Assembly: GCA_949130495.1 (NCBI GenBank) | Contig: OX422214.1 | Span: 5,316,046 to 5,380,045, forward strand | Reading direction: 5' to 3' | DNA from: Sambucus nigra | Taxonomy: Eukaryota > Streptophyta > Magnoliopsida > Dipsacales > Adoxaceae | Length of the DNA stretch: 64,000 nt | Shown: positions 35,797-47,675 of the stretch, one piece after another | How the letters are laid out: every line of letters starts with the position of its first letter | Position numbering within the stretch: the stretch's first letter is position 1 | Position numbers and translations under genes: made by a program | Notes under the pieces: model-generated | The model's input: the letters and a program-made list of their open reading frames with translations, nothing else | Databases searched by the model: none | Told to the model about the DNA's origin: nothing

Positions 35797-35980
35797 GGGG
35801 AAGGGGGGAGGGATTTTACCAGGGGCGGGAGGGGGTGGTGGAGGCTGTTACGAAGGGGGCGGCGGAGGTGGAGTTTAATGGTAGGGGAGAAGATGAGGAA
35901 GAGGGAGGCAGAAGAGGGAAACGAAGAAGTGAGGTAGAACGGGGGGGGGGGGGGAGTTAGGTTTTGTGTTTGTGGATTGA
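35797..35980 (-). pseudogene. Pyrimidine-rich first-exon-like segment and G14 run
   Basis: On the minus strand this is C/T-rich and reads Ser/Pro/Leu/His-rich in an open frame ([16 protein letters not shown]), ending in CCCCTG and a possible GT donor at 35817-35818. This composition is usual for 5' leader or first exons of plant genes, often with a transit peptide. It lies upstream, in the same orientation, of the exon-like blocks at 32906-34593. A 14-base G run (35941-35954) interrupts. Weak evidence only. Confidence 0.3.
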
Positions 35981-36975
35981 AGGGTGTTTAGTCTCATTTG
36001 CCACGTGAAAATGGTTAAATTATGACCTGGCACAGTGTAAGACCCTTGGATCTCCCCAAAAAATTTGATCCCAACCGTTAATTGGAGCGTACTATTCAAA
36101 CACCCCTCTCCCATATATATATATATATTTGTCACTCCTATAATATATATACTATCGGCACCACACATAAAGTCTACGGTGCTGGCGTACTCTGCTATGA
36201 AGTCCCCGTATCACTCGTACTAAGGGAAATACTAGTTCGAAATTACTCTCGAACTGTATTAACACAATACACACAAAAATGGAGGCGAAGCATAGTTTCA
36301 AGTCACTAAGAGGTCAGTACATACCCTCACGTCTCTTAGGACCATCTGAATATCATTCTCAGATAGCCTGCATCAAGAATACTGTCTTCTAGGGTACGAG
36401 TCAATATCCCCCATAAAGGTCCAATCGAGATAAGACTGTCCCGGTACGAAAACCTCTATGATAGCAAGTACCTAGGGTATGATTATTGAGAGATAAAGTA
36501 TTTAATATATGTACACAGTCACACGGCAATATATAGATACACATTTTACACTTTGGTTCGCCCCCGACTCATAATTATAAATAACCCTACTTAGTATAAT
36601 TTTACCCAGTTATCTCGTATAAGGGATTCATCTTTGTTATTCTCATTTGTACACATTTCACATTTACTTCTCATCTCTCGAAGCACTCTCTCTTATTAAA
36701 TATAATATCAGTAGGTACACCCTCTCTAACCATCTGGTCTAAGTTTTTCAAGAGTCTCAATTCTCCAGTGAACATACGCACAAATTTCCAATATATGAAT
36801 AAGTCCCTGCTAACCCACAATTTCATCCCATTTTAAATTTCATTCAACGGAGTCCACTTAGACCCTATTGGTCCTCTTCATATCCCATGATACTCTATAA
36901 ATAATAAGCAAGGGTTCCTATGCATTTAAACCGGACTAAACAAAAAGGGGAAAATATGATGTTTTCCAGGAGGGG

Positions 36976-37048
36976 TCGATCGATCGAGGAAAGGTGGTCG
37001 ATTGATCAATCATCGATCGATCGATGGTCTTGGTCGATCGATCGATCA
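36976..37048. repeat. TCGATCGATCGA word cluster in the 3' LTR of element A
   Basis: Self-complementary ATCGAT/TCGATCGA words occur at 36976-36987, around 37009-37025 and 37034-37048, with a near-copy TCGATTGATCAATCATCGA between them. The same cluster lies in the other LTR at 49016-49102. Confidence 0.88.
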
Positions 37049-38167
37049 AGCAGTTCTTGCCCAGAATATGCAAATTCGACCTACGGGTTTCATCCAACAA
37101 TTCTCTCCTAAACGCCATTAATGATCCCCCAGACTTCCAAACAAGGTTTCTAACAGTCATATGTACCTTTATACATGATTTCCTACGTGAAACATGTTCA
37201 AATACAACAACGGGATTGAATTAATGGTGCAAATTAACCCAATTATCTAGAACCCTAATTTTTCATGAAACTTCCATTCTTCAAATTCTTTTCCCGATTT
37301 CTAGTTTCTAAATCCATACAATTTTGTGGGTAATCCTCTAAATGTGATTGAGATGCCCAGAAAATATCAAATTCCTTTACAACATGAAATTTAAATTCTC
37401 CTAGTTATCGAATTCTTCCATGAAACATGTTATTAACAATCCTAATCTAACACGGGTGAAACATTAACTAAAAACAAAGAAAGATAGATACTTGACTGGA
37501 ATTCGAGGGTCTGATTTGTTGATGAAAAAGATACGGTCGCATTCCTTGTTGTGCAATATACGCTTTGGTGGTGGTGGCAGTGCAATCGAGTGAGTTATTG
37601 GCCTTGGATTGCTTGGAAATCTCTCCACCTTTTTCTCTAATGGCCGTTCTTTGGTTCTGTGTTTGTTAACCCTAAAAGACAACACCTAATGGATGATATA
37701 TCCTAAGGGAATTCGTTGGTTTAATTACCCAAAAATACAAAATGTCCATAATACCCTCCCGAGATGCTAATTAGGCCTAAAAATTCCCCGAGACCCAAAC
37801 TAAACCCCCGGGTATACTTTCTGACTATCTCAACCCTTCTGGACACATTGGCGCACTCAAAACGACCATACAGGACACTTATAGTTTATTCACTTCATAT
37901 AATAATAATTTAGTCCTGAAACGACACAGACGCGTCCCGACTTAATTTCAATAATTGTCAAATTATTCACTCGTGACAGTTTTAATAAATTCGGTTATAC
38001 ATATTACTTTACCCATAAGTAATATTAAACAAATTTCCAATAATTACTAACTCTCATCGCGCCAGTAAATATTTAAAATAAATTTTCAAATTAATATTAA
38101 ATTAATATCTCAATTTAAATTTAATAAATCCCCAAATTTAAAAGCCATAAAAATACGGGGTATAACA

Positions 38168-38181
38168 TAGTCCCCCCTAAT
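38168..38181 (-). other. Polypurine tract of element A
   Basis: The minus strand reads ATTAGGGGGGACTA directly before the 3' LTR start TGTTATACCCCG. Just upstream (38182-38210) the minus strand has ATTTCGGGACAAAATTCCG, the short post-pol sequence usual in this clade. Confidence 0.75.
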
Positions 38182-38224
38182 AACGGAATTTTGTCCCGAA
38201 ATTCAGAAAATAAGGCACACCTGG

Positions 38225-38629
38225 TTAAAATAAATCCGGATATTTTTCGTGCATATCTGCCTCGCTCTCCCATGTGGACTCCTCCATATTATGATGCTCC
38301 CACTGGACCCGTAGAAGTGGAACTACCTTAGACCTCAATTTCCTCTCGCTATGGTCTAGGATAGCCATTGGTCTCTCCTCATAAGAACTGTTGGGCTGTA
38401 AGTCGACCTCGTCTATCATGATGTGAGTATGGGACATATCATCCCGAAGATATCGTCTCAACGACGAGATGTGGAACACATCGTGAATGCGGCGCAAATG
38501 CTCTAGCAACCCCAATTTGTATGCCACCGGCCCAATCCTCTCGATAATATGAAATGGTTCCTCGTACCTCGAAGCCAATTTTCCCTTCTTTCTAAACCTC
38601 ATCACTTCTCCTATTGGAGATACATGCAA
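38225..38629 (-). pseudogene. Integrase C-terminus with chromodomain (element A)
   Basis: 134 residues are open. The first half has the GPY/F-type module of chromoviral integrase (RKKGKLASRYEEPFHIIERIG, PVAYKLGL, IHDVFHISSLRRYL). The second half is a chromodomain (ILDHSERKLRSKVVPLLRVQW, then EESTWESEADMHEKYPDLF). Such a domain guides integration toward heterochromatin and identifies chromoviruses; the short form ending in YPDLF suits Tekay/Del. It is followed by 44 bases to the LTR. This is the best preserved part of the element. Confidence 0.88.
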
Positions 38630-38699
38630 TAATACTTGGTCCCCGAAGCTAAAATCTCGGAAGAATCGCTTTGCATCTGCGTAGCTCTTCTGTCATTCC

Positions 38700-39846
38700 T
38701 AGCCTACACCAAATGCGACTTCTGATAAGCTAAATCCTAACTAAAGTCTCCTGAATTACCTCTGGTCCGAGAAATTTGTTCTCCCACCTCTAGACAATAA
38801 GTGGAAGAACGACAAGGCCTGCCATACAATGCCACAAATAGGGCCATATCGATCGTGAACTGATAGGAGTTATTATAAGCGAACTCCACTAGTGGAAGAT
38901 ACAACTCCCAACCTCCTCCAAAGTCAAGGACACACATGCGTAGCATATCCTCCAACATCTAATTGGTACTCTCTATTTGTCCATCCGTTTGTGGGTGATA
39001 AACTAAACTCAATCTCATATATGTACCCATAGCCTCCTAAAACCTCTCCCAAAAGCGCGACACAAAAATCTTATCTCTATCGGACCCAATATACAGGGGC
39101 ACCCCATGTAGCCTAACAATCTCGGTAATGAATATCTATGGATACTGGCCCATGCTGTAGTCCGTTCGCACTGGTAGAAAATGAGATACCCTGGCCAACC
39201 AATCCATTATTACCCGTATGGAATCGTGACCCCGGTATGATGTAGGTAGTCCATTAATGAAATCCATGGAAATGCTCTCCCATTTCCACATAGGTATCTC
39301 TAACGGCTGAAGTAACCCTTGCGGTCTACGGTGGTCCACCTTTACCATCCGATAAGTAGAACATTTATACATGAATTCAACAATGTCTTTCTTCATCCCA
39401 CTGTACCAGTACTGTCGCCTCATATCTTGGTACATCTTATCCCCTCCGGGATGCACTGCAAATCTGGATCCGTGCGACTGGGTTATAAGTGCATGATCCA
39501 ATTCCTCTCCTTTCGAGACTACCAGTCTCCCACTAAACCTCAAACCCCGATCAGGAATCACTGAATAGGACTCATCTCCCTCAGCTAAGAGCCATACAAT
39601 CTTCTCCTGACAAAATATATTTGCTGCTTGTGCTTGTATCACCCTCGTAACAGTCTCGGGTGTGACTGATATGACAAATATAAAGGAATGGGCTACCGCA
39701 TCCTGGTGATCCAGTTCTTTCCACTTCGCTCTACATATTTCCACTACGTCACCTACTGGCCGACGGCTCAACACATTAGCAAATACGTTAGCCTTCCCTA
39801 GATGGTACTGTATCTCGACCTGATAGTCCTTCACAAACTCCAACAA
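38700..39846 (-). pseudogene. RNase H end and integrase catalytic core (element A)
   Basis: The frame 39846-39136 starts in the end of RNase H (LGKANVFANVLSRRP). It continues with an H-H-C-C zinc module (HGSRFAVHPGGDKMYQDM, MYKCSTYRM, where the last Cys is Tyr) and the first catalytic strand (WESISMDFINGLP) with the second D in VIMDWLARVSHFL. The frame 38958-38737 continues with LPLVEFAYNNSY. Frameshifts and stops near 39130 and 38960 separate the parts. It would insert the cDNA into host DNA; here it is inactive. Confidence 0.82.
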
Positions 39847-39849
39847 CCT

Positions 39850-40712
39850 TCACTGACGCATGTTCAACTCTCACTAAGTGAAAAAGTATTGCAGTGACTT
39901 GTGGTCTATGAATAAGAGAAACTTCTCCCCCAATAAGTAATGTCTCCAAATTCACAATGCAAATATGACCATTGCTAGCTCTAGGTCGTGGGTGGGGTAA
40001 TTCCTTTCTTTAGGCTTAAGCTTGAGGGAGGTAAAAGCTATTGCCTTCTCCCCCTACTGTAGTACTCCCCTGAGTCCTCATAAAGAGGCGTCAGTGTACA
40101 CCAGGTACTCTACTTCAGGCTTGGAAAAAGCAAGGACTGGCACCGAAGTTAGTTTATCCTTCAGCTCATCAAAATCCAATTGACAAGCTTCATCCCATAC
40201 ATATAGTACTCCCTTGTGAATCAGATTCGTCAATGGCCACGCTATCTTTGAAAAGCCTCAAATGAATCTCCTATTGTAACTGGCTAGCCCTAAGAAACTA
40301 TGCACTTCGGTTAGTGTCGTGGGCTGTCCCCTCTCCCTCACTGCTGACACTTTGCTAAGGTCAACTAATATACCCAATTCTGACACAACATGCCCCAAAA
40401 ATTGTACCTCTCATAACCAGAATCCACACTTCTCATACCTAACATATAGTTGGTTCTCTGGTATAGTCTGAAGAACCTGCCTCAAGTGCTCGTCATGCTA
40501 ATCCTCAGTGTGTGAATAAATCAGGATGTCATCTATGAAGATGATGACAAACTTATTCAAGAACTCTCTAAACACTCGGTTCATCAAGTCCATGAATATG
40601 GCTGGAGTATTTGTTAGCCCTAACGTCATGACTCTGAACTAATAGGACCCTTATCTCATCAAGAAAGTAGTCTTTGACACATCCTGCTCCATAATCCTTA
40701 GCTGATGGTATA
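39850..40712 (-). pseudogene. RT C-terminal part and RNase H (element A)
   Basis: This runs on the minus strand from the insertion point of solo LTR E. It contains YHQLRIMEQDVSKTTF, then [15 protein letters not shown], the catalytic FIDD (40528-40539; YVDD/FIDD is normal in gypsy elements) and FLGHVVS. The following RNase H is heavily interrupted. Stops occur every 20-60 codons, and several can be explained as CAG-to-TAG or TGG-to-TAG/TGA changes. Confidence 0.75.
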
Positions 40713-42073
40713 TGTAATACCCCGTAATTTTGAGGGCTTTATTTATGAATATGGTATATAATTTTAATAATATTATTATTTTATTAATCAGGGATAATAT
40801 AATTTATTTTAGTTTGAAATCGAATCAAATATTTAAATTTAAATTATTTTTTGACATTTTGTAATGGTTTAAATATGTAAAGTTGACAATTTTTAATTAA
40901 AGGGCAATATAGTAATATGCGTTAGCTTAGTCTCCAAGCTAGGGTTTGAGAGAAGGGTTATATAAGGAATATTATGGGTGATTATAAGGAAAGGGAGATG
41001 AAAAAGAAAGGTCAAAAACGAAATTCAAAGAGGCAAAAACAAGTGGAATGAGAAGAGCCAATTTGGAATGTTTAGGTCTTCTTTTTGAGTGCATTCAGAT
41101 GAGATTTAAGAAAAACTAAAAACACATACCTGACTCAATTTTTCGTTTAGAATCCAAATCCGAAGTTGGACTGGTTATTCGAATAATTTTTGTATCTGAT
41201 TTTTCTGAGTTTTTAAAATAGGACTATTTTGGATTATCTCGTGTTGGGGCTAAAACATGATTTGCTTATTTTCGCGAGAGGAACGTGATGGTGCGATCAT
41301 ATTTTGAGGTTGAATTTTTTCGACGATTCATGCGATGATTTTGAGGTATGGGGTTTCACAAAATATGCTCTTTAAATCTCTCGAATGTTATTCCGTTGAT
41401 TTCATGTTTAATTATACTCATATTTGAATTGTTAAATTCTTTAAAATCTGGAGAAATAATTGTTGAATTATTTTCATTCATGTGTCATTATTCATGTTGT
41501 TATTGAGCACGTTGTCATGAGATTTTAATATGGCACGGAGGTTGGGCACCCGCCCAAATCCTGCTTCTCGGGGCTATGACTTGATAAAGCATATGCGGAT
41601 GGGGTGAGGCCTGGTGACCCATTGATGTGTTGTTGAGAAATTATATTGATAAATGATTTGAGACTCGCATTTTGATTTGAATATTCATACTCGTGTTGTT
41701 ACGCTTTATTCCTCGCTAATATATTTTTTGAGCATCTTTCCTGTCGTATTGTGTACTTCCCCGTATTTGCTTTTAGTTGGAAGGTTAGCGTGGATTTGAG
41801 CGCTATGGACCAATTGGGATGATTTTAGAATGGATTATTTTGAGAAGAATATTTTTGGAAGATTTGAATTATTTTATTGTGTTGTATAGAGCATTGGTGA
41901 GTTATATTATTTCGAGAGACTTTGTTGTATTGAATTTGGAGTATTGAGATTAGTGGTTTCTCTTGTTTTGTGTGATTTTATTTAGATGCTCTATACCTTG
42001 TTACTTGTGGATTTGTTTAGTTTTATCGATATTAGCGCTCCGTTCGCTCTCTTCGGGCAGGCGGGGTGTTACA
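40713..42073 (+). repeat. Solo LTR E inserted in the reverse transcriptase of element A
   Basis: 1,361 bases, start TGTAATACCCCG, end GGGGTGTTACA, with imperfect duplication GTATA/GTATC (40708-40712 and 42074-42078). Removing it reconnects the RT reading frame between two conserved motifs. The last 700 bases match the LTRs of element F at 46158-48953, for example TAGCGCTCCGTTCGCTCT at the end. The first 500 bases do not match clearly. Confidence 0.88.
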
Positions 42074-42121
42074 GTATCCCCATCTCAAATCTATCTTTGA
42101 AAAGAAGGTTGCTCCTCTCAG

Positions 42122-42565
42122 CTAGTCGAATAGGTCATCGATTTCGGGCAACGGATATTTATTCCATCTTGTAACCTCGTTCAACTTTCGGTAATTGACG
42201 CATAACCTCAGTGAACCATCTATCGTCTTTACAAACAACATCGGAGAACCCCAAGGTGAGGTGCTCCTAGGAATGAAGCCATGGCCTAATAGTTGATCTA
42301 TCTGATCTCGTAACTCCCTCATCTCTACAGGAGCCATACGATTCGGTGCACGTGCTATCGGACGAGTGCCCGGTATCAAGTCTATGATGAAATCTATCTC
42401 TCGACTAGGGGGTAGGCCCGGTATCTCCTGAAATACATCCAAAAATTCACAAACCACTGAAATTGAATCTAGGGGAATCATAATCTCCTTGGAGGTATCC
42501 ACCTCTATGTAATATAAATGGGTGGAAGATCCTCCCTCTGGGTGAGGCATCGCCACCAAAAACAT
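42122..42565 (-). pseudogene. RT N-terminal part (element A)
   Basis: 147 codons are open. It contains the linker and start of [87 protein letters not shown] and [12 protein letters not shown]. It is closed by a TAG (42122-42124) at a position where related elements carry Gln (DQLRGA). The next residues run into solo LTR E. Well preserved compared with the RNase H part. Confidence 0.85.
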
Positions 42566-42568
42566 CTC

Positions 42569-42913
42569 CTACCCCGAAATGGAAAAGATAATACTCCTAC
42601 GGAAATAATCTATCATGGATCTATACACAGCGAGCCAATCCATGTCAATAATGATGTCGTGCTCATGCATATCTAAGACTATCATGTCTGTAGGTATAAT
42701 CAAACTACCAATCTCTATACCTACACCCCGGCATATAACGAAAATCAAAGACCCATTCTCCAGTTGTGAGTTTACGCATGTCACAGTGCTCTCTGCCGTG
42801 TCTAATAACCCTAAGGACCGTGCAAAATGAGTAGCTACAAAACAGTGTGACGCCCTAATATCAAATAAAACCCGACCCATAGTGCGAAGGACAGGAAACA
42901 TACCCTCAATCAC
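42569..42913 (-). pseudogene. Aspartic protease (element A)
   Basis: 114 codons are open. The active-site strand reads VLFDIRASHCFVATHFA where FDSGASHSFI-like is the family pattern. The catalytic Asp is present, but Ser-Gly is replaced by Ile-Arg. A second strand has IPTDMIVLDMHEHDIIIDMD (the family's LGMDWL region is IDMDWLAVY here). Inactive copy, located between gag and RT as expected. Confidence 0.8.
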
Positions 42914-43106
42914 AGGTGGTGCCTGAGGTGCTGCTGCCTGGTGGACGTTATAGACACATCCACACTATAATTACCCCTACTAAACTGGAGCTGCTGGGAT
43001 GGCTGGTAGAGCTAACATCTCAGCTGGCGCTGGAAGGGTGGCGGGAAAGAGTGGCCTCTATGGCTCGTAACGGGCACCCTACTACTGTGGGGCCCTATCC
43101 CCCTAG

Positions 43107-44229
43107 GTAATCCTGACGTCTATGGCCATTCTTACCACAACCAAAACACATGCCCTTGAAGTTTCCTCCCCTCTGACCCAAGTGACCACGGCCCTGTTGG
43201 TCGCTACCACCCCACCACTAGCCCTAATGGCCCTATTAAAAACACTATTGGCCCTGCTGCAGACCCTGCTGCTGATGGTGTTGGCCCTGATGGCCATGCT
43301 GACTGGGTTGGCCCTGCTAGCCCTACCTAAATCCCACAAATCCTTTCCTAGAATCACTTGAACAAAATTGCATTACAGGATCCCCTTTATGGGAACTCTG
43401 CTCACTGTGACGGGTCTGATCTTCGGTTGCTGGTGCCCCAGCAGTATTACTCCCCCCCGGTTCTGCCTTGCTGGCTCGACTCCCCTACTCGTTTGCTCCC
43501 CCACTGATGGAAGCAGTGATCCTGATAGTACAGTAAAGTAGCATTGAGTACGTCAATGTAAGTACCCAACAATAGATTTCCTATGAAGTGATGATAAATC
43601 CTCAAGGCCAATCCAACTAAAAACAACAGTATCTTCTTCTCCTCGATGGGTGCCTCATCTGGCACTATAGTGAGAAGTCTGGTGAATTCCTCCTCATATT
43701 CAGCAACGGTCATACCCTCCTACTTAAGATTCAGAAACCTTTGCCTCATCTTAGTCTGCACGACAAATGGGAAGTACTTGCGGTCAAACCGCCCCCAAAA
43801 TGACTGAATCGAGATGTTATGCCTCTCCTCTAAGGTGGTGGTGGACTCCCACCACTGTAAAGCACCCCCCACTAGCTTGAAGGAAGCCAGTAGCTGTCTC
43901 TGCACGCTAGTGCACTTATACATACGCAGATGCCTCTGGATATACTTCTTCCATTGGCTGGCGATCACGATGTCCGAGCTACCCGAGAACTTCGGGGGAT
44001 GTGCCTTCTGAAAGGCATCCATGATTCGCTCCCATGTAGTGGGAAGCTTTGCTGGTACTGGCACTCGTGCCTGAACCAGGGGTGGAGCCTGTTCCATCAC
44101 CGCTAACGCGACATTCACCGCCTGAGCAACAATAGTGGCTACCTCAATTGTGTTCATCATTCCCTGGGCCGGAGCTATTGGCTGCTCGAGCTGGGCATTC
44201 CTGGCTCAGGGTGCTCATCTCAGAGGCAT
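43107..44229 (-). pseudogene. Gag polyprotein (element A)
   Basis: The capsid region is open in 44160-43720 and continues in the same frame in 43713-43447 after a single TAG. Motifs: WERIMDAFQKAHPPKFSGSS, WKKYIQRHLRMYKC, LQWWEST, WGRFDRKYFP, then MTVAEYEEEFTRLL. A Gln/Gly-rich linker with stops precedes a zinc knuckle at 43107-43148 (CFGCGKNGHRRQDY; the last Cys is Tyr). The ATG near 44227 is followed within a few codons by TGA. It would form the particle and bind RNA; this copy is dead. It is closely similar to the gag of element D. Confidence 0.85.
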
Positions 44230-44400
44230 CTGAAATGAGAAGGAAGTTTATTAGTCTATAGTTATTAGAAAATCACAAATAGTTGAAGATGTAAGCGAAA
44301 CAAAAGAATACGACAGTCCTAAAAATAGGGCTTTATATCAAAGACACTAAGTTTGAAGCGAAATAAGCCGTACAGATACTAAAGGACACTAGAACCTGAT

Positions 44401-44412
44401 GCTCTGATACCA
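44401..44412 (-). other. Primer binding site of element A (tRNA-iMet)
   Basis: The minus strand reads TGGTATCAGAGC two bases after the LTR end, followed by ATCAGGTTCTAG as in elements C, D and the LARD-like element. Confidence 0.9.
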
Positions 44413-46157
44413 CCTGTGACACACCACCTAATTAAATACCGGGTGATGAGTCCTTTATTAAATTAAAATCAAGGTGAACGGTTGGTTCATTCTTAGCACC
44501 ACTGTCGCAAAATATAATTTCCAATTTAAACACCCTAAATAATTAAGCTAAGTGTCAAAATAATTTAAAGCCTTATTTACATTTGATTAAATTCTAATAT
44601 GAAGACCTTTTTATTAACAACAATTTAAGAGTCACATAAATAATAAGGATGAAAATTACCACAGAAGAATTAAACAATCTAAATAAACCAAACCAAGTTA
44701 TGAACTATAAATGAAATCATCGTGACAAGAGTTAACTCAAAAGAGTACCAAATACTGGAAATAAAAAAATAAACATAAATGTCTGACGAATCCAAAAGGA
44801 ATAGGAAACCGAGCGACACATGCCCTAATTAAACAGAACTAAGGTAGGAACAGAGTCAATGAAGAGGTCGTCTAAAGCAAACGCCTGCAACTCCCACATC
44901 AACTGCAACACGTCCAATCCAAAGAACCTATGCATGACACCCTTGTGGCTCGGCACCTGTAATACATACATAAGAAAGAGAAAAAATAGGAAATGGGTCA
45001 GATCCTAAGTGTCAAAAAGTTTAAAAATAATTTAGCAAGTATTTAAAATGCTTACCAGCTAATGAAACAACCATGTTAGTATGGGTCACTCTCTTGAGAA
45101 TTCTCACCTCTGCACGCCTATCGTACTAATAAACTCATAAGTCCATCTAACTACTTTTTCCATAAAGTTTTATCCCGAATAGTAGAAAGTTCATGATATT
45201 TAGTTTAAACAAAATCAATCTATTTAAGATTTATTACGTCACTTAGAACAACCCCGTATCGCTACAAAGTTTCTGAACAATTATTTTAAGGTTCACGCTT
45301 TTAATCATTACTTAGCTACTTATACGCACACTAGAAATTTTCCATAATATAAGTATATATATATATATATATTTGTCACTCCTATAATATATATTCTATC
45401 GGTACCCCGCATAAAGTCAATGGTGCTGGCATATTCTCCTATCAAATCCCTGTATCAATCGTACAAAGGGAAATACTTGTTCGAAATCATTCTCGAACTA
45501 TATTAACACAATACACACAAAAATGGAGGCTAAGCGTAGTTCCAAGTCACTAAGAGGATACCCTCACGTCTCTTAGGACCATATGACTATCATTCTCAGA
45601 TAGCCTTTATAAAGAATACTATCTTCTAGGGTACGAGTCAATATCCCCCATAAAGGTCCAATCGAGATAAGACAGACCCGGTGCAAAAACCTCCGTGATA
45701 GCAAGTAGATCGAGTATGATTATACACAGGTAAAGTACTTTTTACATGTACACAGCCACACGACCATATATAGATACACATTTTCCACTTAGGTTCGCCC
45801 ATGACCCATAATTGTAAATAACCGTACTTAGTATAATTTTACCCAGTTATCTCGCATATGGGATTTATCTCTTTTATTCTCAATTATACACATTTCACAT
45901 TTACTTCTAATCTATCAAAGCACTCTCTCTTATTAATTATAATATCAGTAGGTACACCCTCTCTAACCTTCTGGTCTAAGTCTTTCACGAGTCTCAATTC
46001 TCTAGTGAACGTACGCATAAATTTCCAATGTATGAATAACTCCCTGTTAACCCACAATTTCAACCCATTTCAATATTCATTCAACGGAGTCCACTTAGAC
46101 CCTAATGGTCCTCTTCATATCCCATGATACTCTATAAATAATAAGCAAGGGTTCCTA

Positions 46158-47434
46158 TGTAACAACCCGCGTAATTTTGGGCTATTTTCAAAATAAAGAG
46201 GAAAAATAAAGTTTTTGATAAAATTATTTTTATTTCTCAAATATGTTGGTTATTATTTTTAAAGGCGAGAATTTCAAACGGTTTCGAAAACGGAGTTAAA
46301 ACGGATTTTAAAATGATTTTTAAATGTTTTTAACTCTTGGAGTTGTTTTGACTTCCAACTCTTCATTTATTTGCCTTATTTAAAGGAGTCTTTTGGATTC
46401 CAACTCTTCATTTCTTTGAATTATAAAAGGAAGTCGTGGGCAAGCCTTTTAACCTACTTTTGGCACAACTTTTGGCAGCAAATATATTTTATATTCCTCT
46501 TCTTTTTATATACACATTGGCCCTTAAGATTTGTGAGTTCCAACCTTAGATTAGAGGTGTTCTTGGGGCTATTTTGTTGGAGGTTCTTGGAGGAGATTTT
46601 ATAGATCTTTTGTGTTGATCTTGAGGATGTGATTATGATTTCTAGGCAGATCTATAGTTGGTTTCTCATCATGGTTTGAGGTATGGGGTTTTACACAATA
46701 TGCTCCTTAAATCTCGCGAGTGTCATTCTCTTTGAATTCTTATTAATTGAACTCATATTTGAATTGTTAAATTCATTGAAATCTGGAAAATAATTGTTGA
46801 AATTATTTTGATTCATGTGGTATCATTATATTGTTGATGAGCACGTTATCATGAGATTTTAATATGGCACGGATGTTGGGCACCCGCCAAAATTCCTGTT
46901 TCCCGGGCTATGGCTTGATAAAGAATATACGGATGTGGTGAGGCCTGGTGACCCGGTTAAAGTGTTGTTGAAAAATTATAATGATGAATGCTTTGAGATT
47001 TGCATTTTGGTTTGAATATTCGTACTCGTGTTGTTACGTTTTATTCATCGCTAACTTATATTTGTTGACCATCCTTCCTGTCGTATTGTGTACTTCCCCG
47101 TATTTTTTTTAGTTGGCAGGTTAGCGTGGATTTGGGATGCTACGGACCAATTGAGATGATTTTTAGCGTGGATTATATTGGGGAGAATTTTTAATACAAG
47201 TTGGAAGAATTGTATTATTTTGATGTATAGAGCTTTGGAGATTTGTACTTTTATTCGAGTTAGATGTTGTATTTATTCGAGAGACTTGGTATTTATTTGA
47301 AGAAATTGAGATTTGTAGTTTCTCTTTTGTTGTTGTGGGACTTAGATGCTCTATACCTTGTTATATTGTGGATTTAGTTTAGTTTTATCGTATTAGCGCT
47401 CCGTTCGCTCTCCCCGGGTGGGCGGGATGTTACA
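46158..47434 (+). repeat. 5' LTR of element F
   Basis: 1,277 bases. An open frame of 77 codons inside (46371-46604) is repeated in the other LTR and has no recognisable similarity. The end GGCGGGATGTTACA abuts AA and the PBS. Confidence 0.92.
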
Positions 47435-47675
47435 AATGGTATCAGAGCTTAGGTATACGACAACCCTCGGGGATTGGGTTTTGGGTTCATTGCGTGGTTA
47501 GCAATTTTTGGAGATAGAAAATTTTAGGTGATATTCGTGATAGGTTTCTAGATTAGAGGTGAGTAATTTATTTTTGGGAGACGTGATTTATTTTTGGAGT
47601 TAGTGTAGTGGCCTGATTTTGAGAGTTAGGCATTCAGCGAATTTCGAGGACGAAATTCCATTATTAGTGGAGAAG

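Larger units (their letters stand above)
29009..36112 (-). mobile_element. Helitron-like insertion inside the 3' LTR of element A (includes a solo LTR)
   Basis: This block is absent from the other LTR of element A and sits in an AT-repeat without a visible duplication. On the minus strand its 5' side reads GGGAGAGGGGTGTTTGAA after a TATATAT run. Its 3' side has an imperfect hairpin ATGCC...GGCAT followed by ATAATAGTA. Both resemble plant Helitron ends, although a canonical CTRR terminus is not preserved. After removing the nested solo LTR it is about 4.25 kb. It encodes no Rep/helicase that I can see, but carries exon-like pieces of an unknown gene. The class call is tentative. Confidence 0.4.
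28052..38167 (-). repeat. 3' LTR of element A, split by a 7.1 kb insertion
   Basis: The segments 28052 to about 29008 and about 36113 to 38167 align with 44415-45363 and 45364-50222 (minus its own insertion) of the other LTR. For example ATTTGTCACTCCTATAATAT occurs at 36127 and 45370, and ATAATAAGCAAGGGTTCCTA at 36899 and 46138. The break lies in an AT-repeat. The inner end CGGGGTATAACA abuts the PPT at 38168. Confidence 0.85.

Noticed and set aside
35560..35960. Overlapping Cys/Val-rich open frames on the + strand
   Set aside because: They read a GT microsatellite in three frames and have no protein character beyond the repeat.
43103..43361. Ala/Leu/Met-rich frame opposite the gag of element A
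   Set aside because: It is the antisense and shifted reading of the Gln/Gly-rich Gag linker.
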